Below, piece by piece: positions 10,753 to 21,640 of a stretch of 64,000 bases of DNA. Source of the stretch: Avena insularis (Eukaryota; Streptophyta; Magnoliopsida; Poales; Poaceae); NCBI GenBank assembly GCA_023614405.1, contig CM042694.1, positions 115,194,685 to 115,258,684 on the forward strand, in the 5' to 3' direction. Each line of letters opens with the position of its first letter. The first letter of the stretch is position 1. Made by a program: the position numbers and the translations under genes. Below the pieces are notes generated by a model. It had not been told where the DNA came from and made no database searches. It was given only the letters and a program-made list of their open reading frames with translations.

Positions 10753-11760
10753 TCACTTGCAGATTCTGCAATTTCCCCTTCTTTGTTCTCCCACCGGCGT
10801 TGGCAAGCCGAGGTATTTTTCTTCAAACTCCGGGTTTTGAAGCTGCAGCACGACACGAATCCGATCCTGGTTGTTTTTAGGGCACCCTTGACCGAACATG
10901 ATTGAACACTTCCCCATATTGATCAGCTGACCTGTAGCTTGTGCGTAGTAATCAATCACAGTCCGAACTGCCCCTGCTTGTTGAACATCAGCTTTGAAGA
11001 AAAACAAGGTATCATCCGCAAAAAGGAGATGTGAGACCCCAGGTGCTCTCGGACAAACCTTGACTGGAGTGATATCATGTTGAATAACACTTTGTCTTAA
11101 AAATGCCGACAAGCCATTAGCCACAAGAAGGAATAGGAACGGGGAGAGAGGGTCACCTTGCGGCAGCCCACGCGACAGTACGAACGAATCCAAGACAACA
11201 CCATTGAATTTTACTGAATACCTCACTATGGTGACACATGTCATAATCCATTGCACCCAACGAGGAGAGAAGCCTAACTTTCGCATCCCTCGCTCCAAGA
11301 AACCCCAATCGACCCGAGTATAAGCCTTTGATAGATCTAACTTGTAGGCACAAAAACTCTATTCTGGATCCTTTTCCTATTGAATGTAATGGAAGCACTC
11401 AAATGACAAAAGAGCATTATCTGTGATGAGACGGCCTAGGACAAAGGCACTCTGATTTGGCGATATAATTCCATCTAGGACAGGGCGTAATCTGTTCACT
11501 AGACACTTTCATACCACCTTATATATGACGTTACATAAACTGATTGGCCTAAATTCAGTCACTTTCGTGGGCTGCTTCACTTTGGGGATGAGAACGATGG
11601 TAGCATCATTCACCCCAAGAGGCATAATACTAGTCCTAAAGAACTCCCTTACTGCCGGTATAACCTCCTCCTTCAGTAGTCCCCAATTCCGTTGAGAAAA
11701 CCTCGCTGGAAAACCGTCCGGGCCTGTCGCCTTTAAAGGGCCAATTTGAAATAGCGCGTC
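10753..11760 (-). pseudogene. LINE reverse transcriptase, copy A
   Basis: The RT fingers and palm can be followed on the minus strand: GPDGFPARFSQ (about 11730), FRPISLCNVIYKVV (about 11540), AYTRVDWGFL (about 11320), then an uninterrupted 181-codon frame (11298-10753). That frame contains GLPQGDPLSPFLFLLV and the catalytic FADDT motif with both aspartates. At least two stops lie between 11530 and 11300, so the product is broken. The motif block matches plant L1-clade RTs rather than LTR-type RTs. Confidence 0.85.
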
Positions 11761-12285
11761 TTATATGTCCTTGTCAGTGAAATCTGCACACAGATTTGCA
11801 TTCATCTCATAAGAAACTTTCTCCTCCAACAAATCTAGGACCAAGGCAGGATCAAGATTAGGCACAGCTGTAAAAAGGTTTTGAAAATACTCAGAAAACA
11901 GCAGACCCATACCATCCTGGCTAGTATAAACATGACCACTGTCATCAATTAATTGTTTGACTTTATTTTTACGAGCAAGCCAAACAACTTTACTATGGAA
12001 GAATTTTGTGTTACGATCCCCTTCCCGTAACCAGTCTATTCTGGATCTCTGCATCCACATCATCTCCTCTCTGTATAGGAGCTCATTCATACTACCGGTT
12101 ACCCTCCGAATTTCTTCTCTGTCAACATTCACACGCAAGAGTTCTTCTAGCTTCCCTCTCAAAGAATCTAATTGCCTTTTGACGTTACAAAATTTGTCCT
12201 TGCTCCATTGCTGCAAGTGTTGCATGACCTTGCCTAAGCCAGATGAATGTGTCCCAAGTTCGCCTTCGGCCCAGCATTTGCCCAA
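11761..12285 (-). pseudogene. LINE ORF2 pre-RT segment, copy A
   Basis: A 174-codon open frame beginning MGKCWAEGELGTHSSG. It contains WSRDK-like WSKDKFCNVKRQLD, then RSRIDWLREGDRNTKFFHSKV, the conserved block found between endonuclease and RT in plant LINEs. It ends at a TAA just before the RT. The upstream endonuclease domain (about 230 residues in intact elements) is absent, marking the 5' truncation near 12290. Copy B differs by only about four residues. Confidence 0.8.
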
Positions 12286-12347
12286 GCGTTAGAAATATGC
12301 TCAGGCAAGGATGCTTCCCGTGATTGCCCAAGCGTTAGAAATATGCT
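12278..12347. repeat. 24-bp direct repeat at the LINE 5' edge
   Basis: A 24-base sequence containing cccaagcgttagaaatatgc occurs at 12278-12301 and again at 12324-12347, 46 bases apart. It sits exactly where LINE similarity ends. The same pair is present in copy B (46147 and 46193), so it predates the duplication. Confidence 0.7.
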
Positions 12348-12418
12348 TCAGTGTTCTGCATATCATGCCTCGGGGATAACAAAGCAAACGTAAATCTCCA
12401 TTATCTAATATTTAGAGA

Positions 12419-12431
12419 CACTACAAGAAAA
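12419..12431. repeat. CACTA terminal inverted repeat (left end), copy A
   Basis: Reads cactacaagaaaa, matching the canonical CACTA terminus. Preceded by aga, which would be the 3-bp target duplication. Confidence 0.65.
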
Positions 12432-13136
12432 TTCAGAAATTTGTCGTCTGGCCAAAACACACGGAAAAGGATTTTCCATGGGCATGCTCACAGATAACTA
12501 TATCGGTAATGAGAGTTCGGGCAGAAGGGAATTTTACATGATCTTTCTACTAGGCGCACATCGAAAGTTTGCCGGGAGCCCACGACGAGCTGTCAGCGAA
12601 CAAAACCGAGAAGACCGATTAGAACTCAAAAGATATCATGTATATGAGTATCAAACGGCCGCTAGGCTGATTGTAGTCATATAGATGTCCTAGTCTTCGG
12701 GAGTAAAGCACAATCCCAGGGAAGAAGACGTACGACACAGAGTCGGGTATTCATAACTACCGTATGCGATCTTTGGTGTCCCGATGCCTACCGTTCCCAT
12801 GCAAACACATGCTAAAGTAAACTTTCGCTAGCTCACTCGTGTCAATGCACCAACAAGGCAACGAACTACTGTTTTTTTTTCATTAATTAGGCACATCTCT
12901 TTGCCCGAAGATATGAGAAGAACGCTAGCTATCTTATTTAGATATAGTTCTTACAGCGAAGGTGGCTGATATAGTAGAGAAGTTTTAGTACTCTTGGGAG
13001 TACCATACTAGTGCACCTCATTGATTTCCAATTGTCCTTTCTCGTGGTAATTTTTTTTAGGAAAGCTGGATTGTATATTTGTTCTTTTTATTTTTTGTGA
13101 AAATTCACCGATCTGATTAATAACGGTTTTGCTATT

Positions 13137-13358
13137 TCTCAGTCGACTGAGATTTCCTTAAGCCTCATTCACCTTAAGAAAAATGCAACCGTCTGTTAAA
13201 AAAAGGTGCAACTGAAACCAGTTGCACTTTTTCTGACAGAAAAATGCAATTACACTTTTCTGCTAGAAAAGTGCAACTGGAACGAGTTGCACATTTCTTT
13301 TAACTACAGTTGCACTTTTCTTAAGTGATTGAGACTTAAGAAAATCTCAGTCGATCAA
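13137..13358. mobile_element. MITE with gttgcac inverted repeats, copy A
   Basis: Ends are inverted repeats: ctcagtcgactgagatttcc on the left and aaaatctcagtcgatcaac on the right. Inside, the words gtgcaac and gttgcac alternate several times (13206-13315), so the RNA or single strand could fold into multiple short hairpins. Non-coding. No target duplication is clear, so the superfamily is open. Confidence 0.55.
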
Positions 13359-13379
13359 CGGTACTACAAAGAGGCCTGA

Positions 13380-14190
13380 AACTAATAAAAATTACAAATA
13401 GGTCAAAAGACCCCCTAGCGACGACTACAAACACTAGCGCATGAACGGGTCGTTCTCGCCCCTCCAACACCGGAGGCAGGCAAAGCTTGTCTTAATAGAG
13501 CTTGTTGTAGTAGACAGACGGAAAGTCGTCGTACTAAGTCCCCAAAGGACCAGCACACTAGAGCAACAACCATCCCACCAATGATGGCATTCGTATATTG
13601 GAAGAGAGTTTCCTGAAAACACACCAACGAACACGAAAAACGAACGCAACCCGGAAGATCTGCCGGACACACGACTCCATGCGCCCTCCGTCGGTGCTAC
13701 ATGCAACATCGGAGCGAGGATAGGACGGGGAGGACCTTATACTGACTTTAGGATGTGTTTGTCGCTTGACAATCCCGAAAAACACATGAAAAACAGTCTA
13801 ACCAACAAACATAAATCTCCTGCCGGCAAGAGCCATGGTCTGCCACACCTCCAACGCCTCAAGCCAAGCAGAGACGGAGCGGACCAGTAGCATCACCGGC
13901 GAGGGAACAGAACTCTAGAAGGGGTTTTCTCAGCTGCCGCCGCCGCCTCCTTTACTGATTGGACGAGCCAACTGCTGCATGTCCCAGGGTACGGGATGCA
14001 CAGGAGTAGCTTTTAGATTATCTATTCTTGTATGTGTGTTCAAATGAAACTGTGGCTTTTAGATCATCCTTTGCATCAAGATGCACACAAAGACAATCCA
14101 AAAAACATGATTCCCAAGCAAAATCAAGTGGCCGGCCATGACCAAAATTAGCTAGCCACTAAGCTCTCCTCGCTGAAAGGGGACATAATT
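13380..14190. other. GC-rich block without a supported gene
   Basis: Overlapping minus-strand frames at 13415-13785 are nearly identical in copy B but carry no domain I recognise. The plus strand at 13870-13975 has a run of gccgcc triplets. Probably CACTA interior or an old repeat. Confidence 0.35.
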
Positions 14191-14194
14191 TATG

Positions 14195-14268
14195 CTCCCT
14201 CGGTCTCAAAATAAGTGACGTTATTTTGTCTAAACAAAACTAAGTCACTTATTTTGGGACGGTGGGAG
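14195..14268. mobile_element. Short Stowaway-type MITE, copy A
   Basis: Reads ctccctcggtctcaaaataa at the left and ttattttgggacggtgggag at the right, inverted repeats of the Stowaway (Tc1/mariner) kind. TA follows at 14269-14270. It is only 74 bp, nearly all inverted repeat. The left TA is displaced by two bases. Confidence 0.65.
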
Positions 14269-15265
14269 TATATTCACTACGCACAAGTTTTTATCGGACC
14301 ATTCCTGACAAAATTTAGATCTATCGCGGCCCTGCATTTATCATCTAGACAATACATGCAGTGACAATAACACCACGTAGCACGCACCAAAGAATAATCC
14401 TACAGTAGTTTTAAAAGGAAGGTCAAGCTTCCAACTACGACGAGTAGCTGAGAGGATTGAGATAGAAGTGTTATTGCCTAGCTATATTTAATTTATTTTT
14501 GCAGCCAATACTCTACGTAAAACTTCTGCCATATTTTTTTATAGTAGAGTAATTTTACATTTTACCCCCTAGTTTGACATTAGTGACCAACCCAACTAAG
14601 CACTAATTTGACCCGCTTACCCCATTTAGCAGAAATTTTTCTCCTCGAAATAGGCTTTCGCCCCGCTATATTAATATAACAACCAACCAATATAATTATG
14701 ATATCATAGTTGGGGCCAAAAAGACAAATACGGCCCAAAAGAAAACAACGAGAAATCAATGCCAACACCTGCGGTTTGACAAAGGAAACGAAATGACTCG
14801 CCACCGAAGCGCCCACCGAAGAATTTCCACCGCTTGTAGAAAAAGGCCCAGTGGCGGCATTCGGAAAGGGGGTTCGTGGCGTTGAACTCGCATGCCACTA
14901 ACCTCGTGCCACTAACCTCGTGCCATTGGTAGGTCCTAGTGGTGTCGCTCTCCGAACGCCACCAGTAGAAACCGTAGTAGTGGCCTTCATGCTCAACCCC
15001 ACGACTATGAAACTACCAGTGGTGTTCGGTCTCTACCAACGGCGTTCGACATACACGCTTTTACTATCGGCATAATGGTGGCATTCACGCTGAGCGCCAG
15101 CAGTGCTGAAATACTTAATTACAATATCTCAGTCAATGGAGCTAGTTAATTCAGCTCATTCATTACACAATGAAAATTGTCTTACATGAGAACTAATTGG
15201 ATCAACTAATGCATGGCGACATAGAAGATGGTTTCAACTACTTAAAATGAACATAGAAGATGCTA

Positions 15266-15556
15266 TCACATAACATAGAAGATGAACAAGTACACAATAA
15301 CGATAGATTGGACAAGAATTATGTAGTTCTTGAAACTAGTAGACCCGGCCATTTGCTTTTCAACTTCATAGTTGCTTCTCTTTTCTTCCGGCTTAAGGGA
15401 GTTGAAGTACTCCTCTTCCGCCATCTCTTTTGTCAGAAACCCGTTAAAGGAGTTGTTGGGATAGCCTACAACTTGTTTACTATATTCACCCCATGAATTG
15501 TAGACTCCCGGAACCTCTGCTCGACATACCGCATACCATATTTTCTTGGCCATCAT
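15266..15556 (-). CDS. Viroplasmin / RNase H1 N-terminal domain ORF inside CACTA, copy A
   Basis: A 96-codon ORF starting MMAKKIWYAVCRAEVPGVYN. It has the hallmarks of the Cauli_VI (viroplasmin) fold: WYAV near the start, then PGVYNSW and a QVVGYPNN loop, and a second-half GFLTKEMAEEEY helix. In eukaryotic RNase H1 this fold binds RNA-DNA hybrids; in plant transposons its role is not settled. The domain fills residues 1-60. The tail ends in a hydrophobic stretch (IILVQSIVIVYLFIF) that could be a membrane-like segment or simply run-on into non-coding DNA. No RNase H catalytic domain follows. Copy B is frameshifted. Presence inside a CACTA is inferred from the flanking subterminal repeats. Confidence 0.6.
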   Translation of the reverse strand: MMAKKIWYAVCRAEVPGVYNSWGEYSKQVVGYPNNSFNGFLTKEMAEEEYFNSLKPEEKRSNYEVEKQMAGSTSFKNYIILVQSIVIVYLFIFYVM

Positions 15557-15649
15557 CGATCTAAATATAAAGTTTCATAGAAAATTTATGTAAGAGTATA
15601 GAGAATACATATATACGTCACACCTACAATAAAAGGAGGTACACTTCAC

Positions 15650-16080
15650 ATGCAAAAACTGGCAGCTGCCACTTTTTGGTCACGGAATCCCCGCGTTGGG
15701 TGGAGTGACAGCGAACTCACCAACATGGGCGTCGTGGAGGTGGAGGCATCGGTGAGGTGGCGGTGTGGGGGCGTCGGAGAGGCCACAGAGGCATCGTGGA
15801 GGTGGGGATGCATTGGTGATGTGGCTCCATGGCCGGGCGCTGGACGGACAGGAAGGTGGAGGCGCGAAACCGGCATCGGGGGAGATGGCAGGAGCGGACA
15901 GGGTCGGAGAGGTGGACGCATGGGCGACGCGGATGGTGGAGGCACTGAATAGGCGTCAGGGGAGATGGTGGGACCGCCCGGTCGGCGCGGACGGGTTGGG
16001 GAGGTGGCGGCGCGGACGGGGTCAGCGAGATGGAGCGGAGGTGCCGGCGGACGTGTCAGCGAGGTGGGGGGGATGGATCG
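15650..16080. other. GC-rich, G-biased block, copy A
   Basis: Strongly purine/G-biased plus strand (ggtggagg, gaggtgg words) open in several frames on both strands, the signature of low-complexity GC-rich sequence rather than a gene. It differs from copy B by many 1-3 base indels, which change every frame. Confidence 0.5.
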
Positions 16081-16559
16081 ATCTGGATCCACAATGTTTA
16101 TATCATATCCACTTTGCTGTGGTAGCGGCCTTCGTATAATAAAGGTGTCGGTACTATGACTTTAGTAGTGGCCTTTGTACTGAGTTGAACGCCTCATGAA
16201 ATCATCTTTAGGATTTTATACTACATTAAACGCCTCTAGTGGTTTTAGTAGGCGTCGCTCGTGACGCCACTAGTATGTATGATCTATATTTTATGCAGGC
16301 TTTCAAGTAATTAGCATCTTATTAATAAAATGATAGTACAAAAGGCATCTTAATATGTTTGTTCATCTCGCGATTTCATCATGATAGTACAAAATATGAT
16401 TTCATGAGTGTTGTGTGTACTACAAAAGGGGGCACATGCATCTTAATTGGTTCGTTCATCGATCTCGCGATAGTAAACTACAAAAGGCGACATGAGTCTC
16501 ATCTCGACTATATATATAAATATAATAGATCATCATCATCTCGCTCAATGTTTGACTAT

Positions 16560-17640
16560 CTTATCAGTAGTTTTCCTCTTCTTGGCAGGGATCGTTGCAT
16601 ATCTTAGTTTCATAGTGTGACTCTCTCTTTTGAATGGAAGATCATTAGCTGTGGTTGGTGTAGGTAAGGTAGTTCTGATCCTTGTGACAACGCATGATCT
16701 GGTACTTCCTTTTGGGTCTCTGAAAATACGCTTTCGATACATGGAATGGCCGAATTACCGCATAACCTTATCATTAGGGAGCTTTTCTTCTTAGTTTCTA
16801 TCGGGATGTCGTGCACACTGGACACTCTTCCAAGTTTGCATACTCATTCATAAACGATTGCAATCTGTCGATACGAGGCACAATGAAGTATTTGTAGACC
16901 CGGCGGCAAATCAAGAGGGCAGATGGTTTTATTAGCCTCATCTATACTGCGTAGGCAATGTGTTTCCCATCGGTAGAGAAGCAACCTCATATAGGTAATG
17001 TGAGTTGCTTATCAAAGAATGTCGTCGTTGCATTTGTATTTTCCTTTAGATCCATAATATTTAGCGTGGACGTCTAAAGCGAGTGTGCTCTGGATTGCAA
17101 CGGCATACAATGGAGTTTCTTTGCATCTTTCTCCAGTTTTTCCGCCTTTTGCTATCTCTTTAGATGCAGCCCATTACGTATTAGTTTTCTTTCAAACAAC
17201 TCTTTATAATGAGGGTCGCCCACCATGCTGCAGCCAAAGATGACTCTTGGGTGCCTTGCAATCTCATCTTATTAGTGTTTCCTTCCTCTTCCATGATCAT
17301 CTTGACATGTCCTCATCCAACATTATATTCATACCCTCCTCCAATCCCTCTCTCTTCCGGGTGTTTTTCCTCCTCGAAATCAACAACCTCGTCCCTCATC
17401 CTCCTTTTCATGTTCCTAAATACGTGAAGTGTCCAGCAACGTGTAACCAGGCATGAAATTATTTGTAATCAAGTGCATCAAAATAGTTCCATTGAATGGT
17501 TCGTACATAACATTATTCTTGCATTTTCACATGGACATCTTATTTTCCTGGCACACTTTTTTTTTTACATATGCGCTTATGGCAAATGAGAATAGAAGCC
17601 TTGTGGGATCTTGATCCATTTAAAATCGATGCCTACAAGA
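16560..17640 (-). pseudogene. CACTA transposase remnant with internal deletion, copy A
   Basis: Minus-strand sequence matching the N-terminal part of the copy B transposase (17640 down to about 16690), including the Transpos_assoc region and the stretch with LHELLLDGN-like residues. It then jumps at 16678-16683 (atcctt) directly to sequence corresponding to 50523 in copy B. The Transposase_21, DUF4218 and DUF4216 regions are therefore absent. The remaining coding sequence is full of small indels and has no long open frame. Confidence 0.65.
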
Positions 17641-18060
17641 TATAAGAAAATTTATTAGAACATTTCGGCATGACATGGTTTTTGCCCTCAAGTGAGCTTC
17701 CGCTGACCATCGCTGTGGGGGAGAAGGTGGGGAGGGGAGGGAAGCGACAAATACGACCGGATCGTCAGAGACAAGGGGATGTTTTTGCTATGACTCACTT
17801 TTTAATTCAATTTTTCACATAAATGTCGGGTTATAACCACGTTTGGTATGCCGCCAAGTTGCAAATTTGGTATTTATGGGTACATCTCCATCTAGACCGA
17901 CCTCTTGTCAAGAGTGATGGACTTCTCTAAACTACTTCTTACCAAATAACACATGTTTGTCTTTTGTGATACCCTACTTACCACTTTCTGTATGTGATAA
18001 GCTACCATCCCCTCAAGGTTTTCACCTAACATCATGGATGAAAGGGCCTTCCTCCCTACA

Positions 18061-19773
18061 TGAAGGAAATATGCCCTAAGAGGCAATAATAAAGTTGTTA
18101 TTATGTATTCCTTGTATATGATAGATGTTTATTTTACATGCTATATAATTGTATCATTGATAGGAAACTTCAATACATGTGTGTTTAATAAACAAAAAGG
18201 GTTCCTAGTCATGCCTTCTCTTATAGAGACTAGCTTGCATTGATTAACAAGATGATCATCAAGGTTTCGATCACTTGGACATTGGATGTTGTTAATAACA
18301 AGGTCACACCATTGGTGGAATGATGTGATGAACATTCATCCTAAATATAGCATTCACGATCAAGTCATTGTGTTTATATTGCTATAACATCCTTAGAAGT
18401 AATCTTTATCCTTAGACCATGAGATCATGTTGAAATTTGCTAACACGGAAGAGTATCTTGATAACATCAAACGTCCTGCACCAAGTAGCAATGGGTGACT
18501 ATAAAGATGGGTTCAGTGCTTTCTGAAGGTGTTATGTTGAAACTCATGGATCAAGAGTGGAATTTGTCAATCTAGATGACGGATAGATATACTCTCCCAG
18601 GGCCCTCGGTGATATCACATTAGGATAGCTTACAAGCATGTGATGTGATCACTAGGAATGTTATATCTACGAGGGGAGCGAGAAAAGAGTGCATGTATCG
18701 ATAGCAGATAAAACTAGGTATGGAGATACCGATGATCGAATCTCGGACGTATGTAATATATCGAGAGACAAAGGGATTTCTAGTTACAAGCATTAAAGGT
18801 TCTCACGATCACAGGAGTCATCGTTGAATGTGTAGGAGTCGGTGCGGATCTCCGAGTCCCGGCCGCTGATTATTGATCGGAGAAGGGTCTTGATCATGTT
18901 CTGCATTATTCGCGAACCATAGGGTTGCTTTATAAGAGTTGCACAGGACACCATTTTGGAGCACATATGTTTCAGAATGAAAGAATTGCAAAGCGCAGGA
19001 ATTGTTTCAATAGAAAACTAAAATGGATTCTGGTGAAATTTAAGAAGGTTGTTCTGCATGTGATATTGAAATATTGCAAGGGGCTATATGTGAATCTTTG
19101 TTAATTAAAGTAATTAACAAAATTCTGAATAAATTTAATAAAAGAGTTTTATTAAATGAGAGAGAATTAAATTTGGAGAAACTTAATGCATTTTAAGTGG
19201 AGACTTTAAAAGGGAATGTGAAGAGGCATTTTAATGTGGAGGAGTTACCACCACAGCGAGGGAATGGGGGAAGTGAGGGTCACCCCCATGCGCCCGACCA
19301 TGGAGAGAGGGCACCTCCCTCCTCCTAAAAAGGCCACCCATTCCCTCCTTCATCCTCACACCTCCTTGAAGGATCTCTCTCCCCTCTAGAATTATTTCCC
19401 CCATGGTCTCCGGATTAGCATGAGATACATGTTCCAGTGGCATTCGCCGGAAGGAGTTGTTGCTTCCATTTGGATCGTGCAGGTGAGGAGGTGGGAGGTT
19501 GTCCCGTGGCTTGAGCGTGTGTGTGAGTGCGGATCTTGCGTTCTTGAGATGCAGCTGGCTCGGGACTTCCTCCACGATCTTGAGATCGGCAAGTGTCACC
19601 TTGAATACATCAACCCACGCAGTTCCTACTCGTTAACAAAGCTCGTTGTCTTGAGGTAGTAAAAGTTCTCTATGAATGTATATGTCCACCCGTTTTACTT
19701 TGTACCTAGTAGATAGATCTTGGTGTAGTTCACCGTAGAAATTTTTTGTTTTCTATATTTCACCGGACCAACG
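18061..19773 (+). repeat. Copia 5' LTR, copy A
   Basis: Begins tgaaggaaatatgccctaag and ends near ccggaccaacg just before a gggtatcac primer-site-like motif. About 1.7 kb. The start resembles the Angela/BARE-type LTRs of Triticeae. No second LTR is present, so insertion age cannot be taken from LTR divergence. Confidence 0.75.
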
Positions 19774-20882
19774 AAGGGTATCACAAAGCCTGATCTATCA
19801 TGTAGGGAATTCTTTTGCACGGGTAGTACCTATATGTTTATAGTGTGGGCGATGATGATCATGTTATTGCATCTTCTATGTACTTTGGATATTGGTGGCA
19901 TGAGTGGGATGAAGCGGCCGGACCAACCTTACATGTCATCGTACATGAGACCCGGTTCTCATTGGCCCGACATGCAAATTGTTTTGCATAAGTGGCTGGT
20001 GGGTGTCTGTCTCTCCTACTATAGTCAATATCTGATTTACTTGAGTTGCTAATAACTTGGTTATCCTCGTTGTGGTTCATATTAAATGAGTTAGACGGGT
20101 TCTATCTCCGAAATCCTAAGCCACGTGAAAACTTGCAATTGATAAATTAGAGGCTGGTGTCTAGTTTAGATCGTTCTTTGAGCTGAGTGTTTGATATGGT
20201 ATTGTTATTAGAAGTAGATGTATAATAGATACTCTTACAACTCACTTAGCGTGTAAGTTCCATAGACCTTGGCCTTTACACACACAAAAGGAATGGTAGA
20301 GATCATACCATCACGATGCAAATATGATAGAGATCAAATGCATGGACCATATCACCTCACTTCACACATTAGATGTTAGCATCTTATATTGCTAGTTTGA
20401 AGGCGCGTTTGGTAGCATTATAAGATGATCCCTCATTTAGATATCAAGATAAAATGTGTTCTTCCTTAAGTATGCACCGATTTTTGTGGATGGTGTTTTG
20501 AGGCATCACGTATTGATGATCGGGTGTCTTCAACTCCTAAACGCTTTCATACAACTGGTGTAAGACAGTTTTATACACGCAAATACTAAGGTTCTTAGCT
20601 TCAGCCCGAGCCTAGCATTAATACGAGACATGGCCTCCGGAACCGCGGACCGAAAGGTTAAGCATAAGTCATATAGTTGATATGATGCTTATCTGATGCA
20701 ACGCCTTTGAAGCTACACCGACTCACGTGATGATTGGACTTGGTGTAGTGGATTTGGTTCATGTAATCACCAAAAGGACACGAGGGATGTCGTTTTGAGT
20801 GGGAGTTCATTAGTAATTTGGATTAGGTGAACTCAATCTATCATAAACTTAGTCTAAATATACTTTACAAATTCTGTTGTAG
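19774..20882 (+). other. Copia untranslated leader, copy A
   Basis: About 1.1 kb between the LTR and the gag ATG at 20883. It matches 55682-56729 in copy B. It starts with the degraded primer-binding site gggtatcacaaagcctgat. No gene was seen. Confidence 0.5.
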
Positions 20883-21640
20883 ATGGCACCACTACTGCTT
20901 TAATTTCAATGTGTTAATGGAGAAAGAGAAACTTTGCTCATGAATGGTAGCAACTTCACCAACTTCATCTATGAATTTGAGGATTCTCCTCACTTCTTTG
21001 CATTAAAAGCAATATAGTGTACTGAACCATAAGGCCCCACCAGCAGCTCTGATGTAGACGAGAAAAAAGAGCGTCTATATAACTCGTCGGAGGACCACAA
21101 CTTAGTTCATTCGCGGCATTTCACTTGTATGGGCTAGAGCCAGAACTTGTCGAAAGCGTTTGAAAAGTGGCAATGCCTTTGATACCATGGGAGGGTGAAA
21201 ATGATTTCGATACCCATGCTTTGCCGTAGAGAGTTATAATGCTACGAAAAGTTCTTTAGCTGCATGATGGAGGAAAATAGCTCACGTTAGTGAGCACGCG
21301 TCTCAAAATGTAAAGAATGGCACGCCGATAAACTTGTGTCCTTGCCAGGAATAACGATTCCCATTGACTTAGAGCATACATTGTGTTCTCAATCTTCCGC
21401 CACTAGCTACAAGATCTTCGTGATGAACTATAATATGCAGGGCATGAAGAAGTCTCTTCCCCGAGCTTATGTCCGATTGCTTAAGGCCGGCGAAGTGGAG
21501 ATTAGGAAAAGAACATCAAGTGTTGATGATCAATAGGACCACCGTTTCCAAAGAAGGACAAGAAGAGGCAAGCACAAGGGAAATAAGGGTGGCAAGTCTG
21601 TTTGCCCACGCACAAAGAAAACCCGAGCTGGCCCTAAGTT
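20883..21640 (+). pseudogene. Copia gag, frameshifted, copy A
   Basis: The ATG of MAPP at 20883 is retained. Pieces of the UBN2/Retrotran_gag_2 protein can be followed (KIFVMNYNMQGMKKSLP at 21420-21465), but single-base insertions shift the frame roughly every 20-60 bases. Compare the longer frames at 56730-57435. Confidence 0.65.

Larger units (their letters stand above)
9641..12301 (-). mobile_element. L1-type LINE, truncated, copy A
   Basis: Minus-strand remnant of a plant L1-type non-LTR retrotransposon. From 5' to 3' it shows a pre-RT linker (12285-11761), reverse transcriptase (11760-10753) and a zf-RVT C-terminal part (10670-9750). The endonuclease ORF is missing at the 5' side, a common 5' truncation, and RNase H and a poly(A) tail are not seen at the 3' side. 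The middle part is nearly identical to the copy B LINE. Confidence 0.85.
14840..16290. repeat. CACTA subterminal repeats, copy A
   Basis: Many copies of a short motif, agtggcg / cgccact with ttc or gaa extension, in both orientations, clustered at 14845-15110 and 16125-16275. Such arrays are the transposase-binding subterminal repeats of CACTA elements. The interval between the two clusters holds the viroplasmin ORF and a GC-rich block. Confidence 0.6.
12419..17880 (-). mobile_element. CACTA (En/Spm) element with TNP2-like transposase, copy A
   Basis: The left terminus reads cactacaagaaaattcag at 12419, the classic CACTA inverted repeat. To its right follow a MITE, subterminal repeats built on agtggcg/cgccact (14840-16290), a viroplasmin-domain ORF and minus-strand transposase remnants (16560-17640). 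The right tagtg end was not found; the Copia element starts at 18061. It is possible that 12419 and the transposase belong to two different CACTA insertions, since the strongest subterminal repeats begin only at 14840. Confidence 0.55.

Noticed and set aside
11957..12292. 111-codon plus-strand ORF, also at 45826-46161
   Set aside because: It is the antisense shadow of the LINE pre-RT coding frame; its conservation follows from the minus-strand gene.
13415..13785. Three overlapping minus-strand ORFs with hydrophobic residues
   Set aside because: They overlap each other in three frames, no domain is visible, and near-identity in copy B reflects the recent duplication rather than selection.
14221..14250. 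Possible small hairpin terminator or ncRNA
   Set aside because: The hairpin is the inverted repeat of the short Stowaway MITE.
15650..16139. Long overlapping ORFs on both strands in the GC-rich block (for example 148 codons minus, 124 codons plus)
   Set aside because: G-biased low complexity opens all frames by chance, the translations are Gly/Arg/Pro-rich, and the frames are not kept in copy B.
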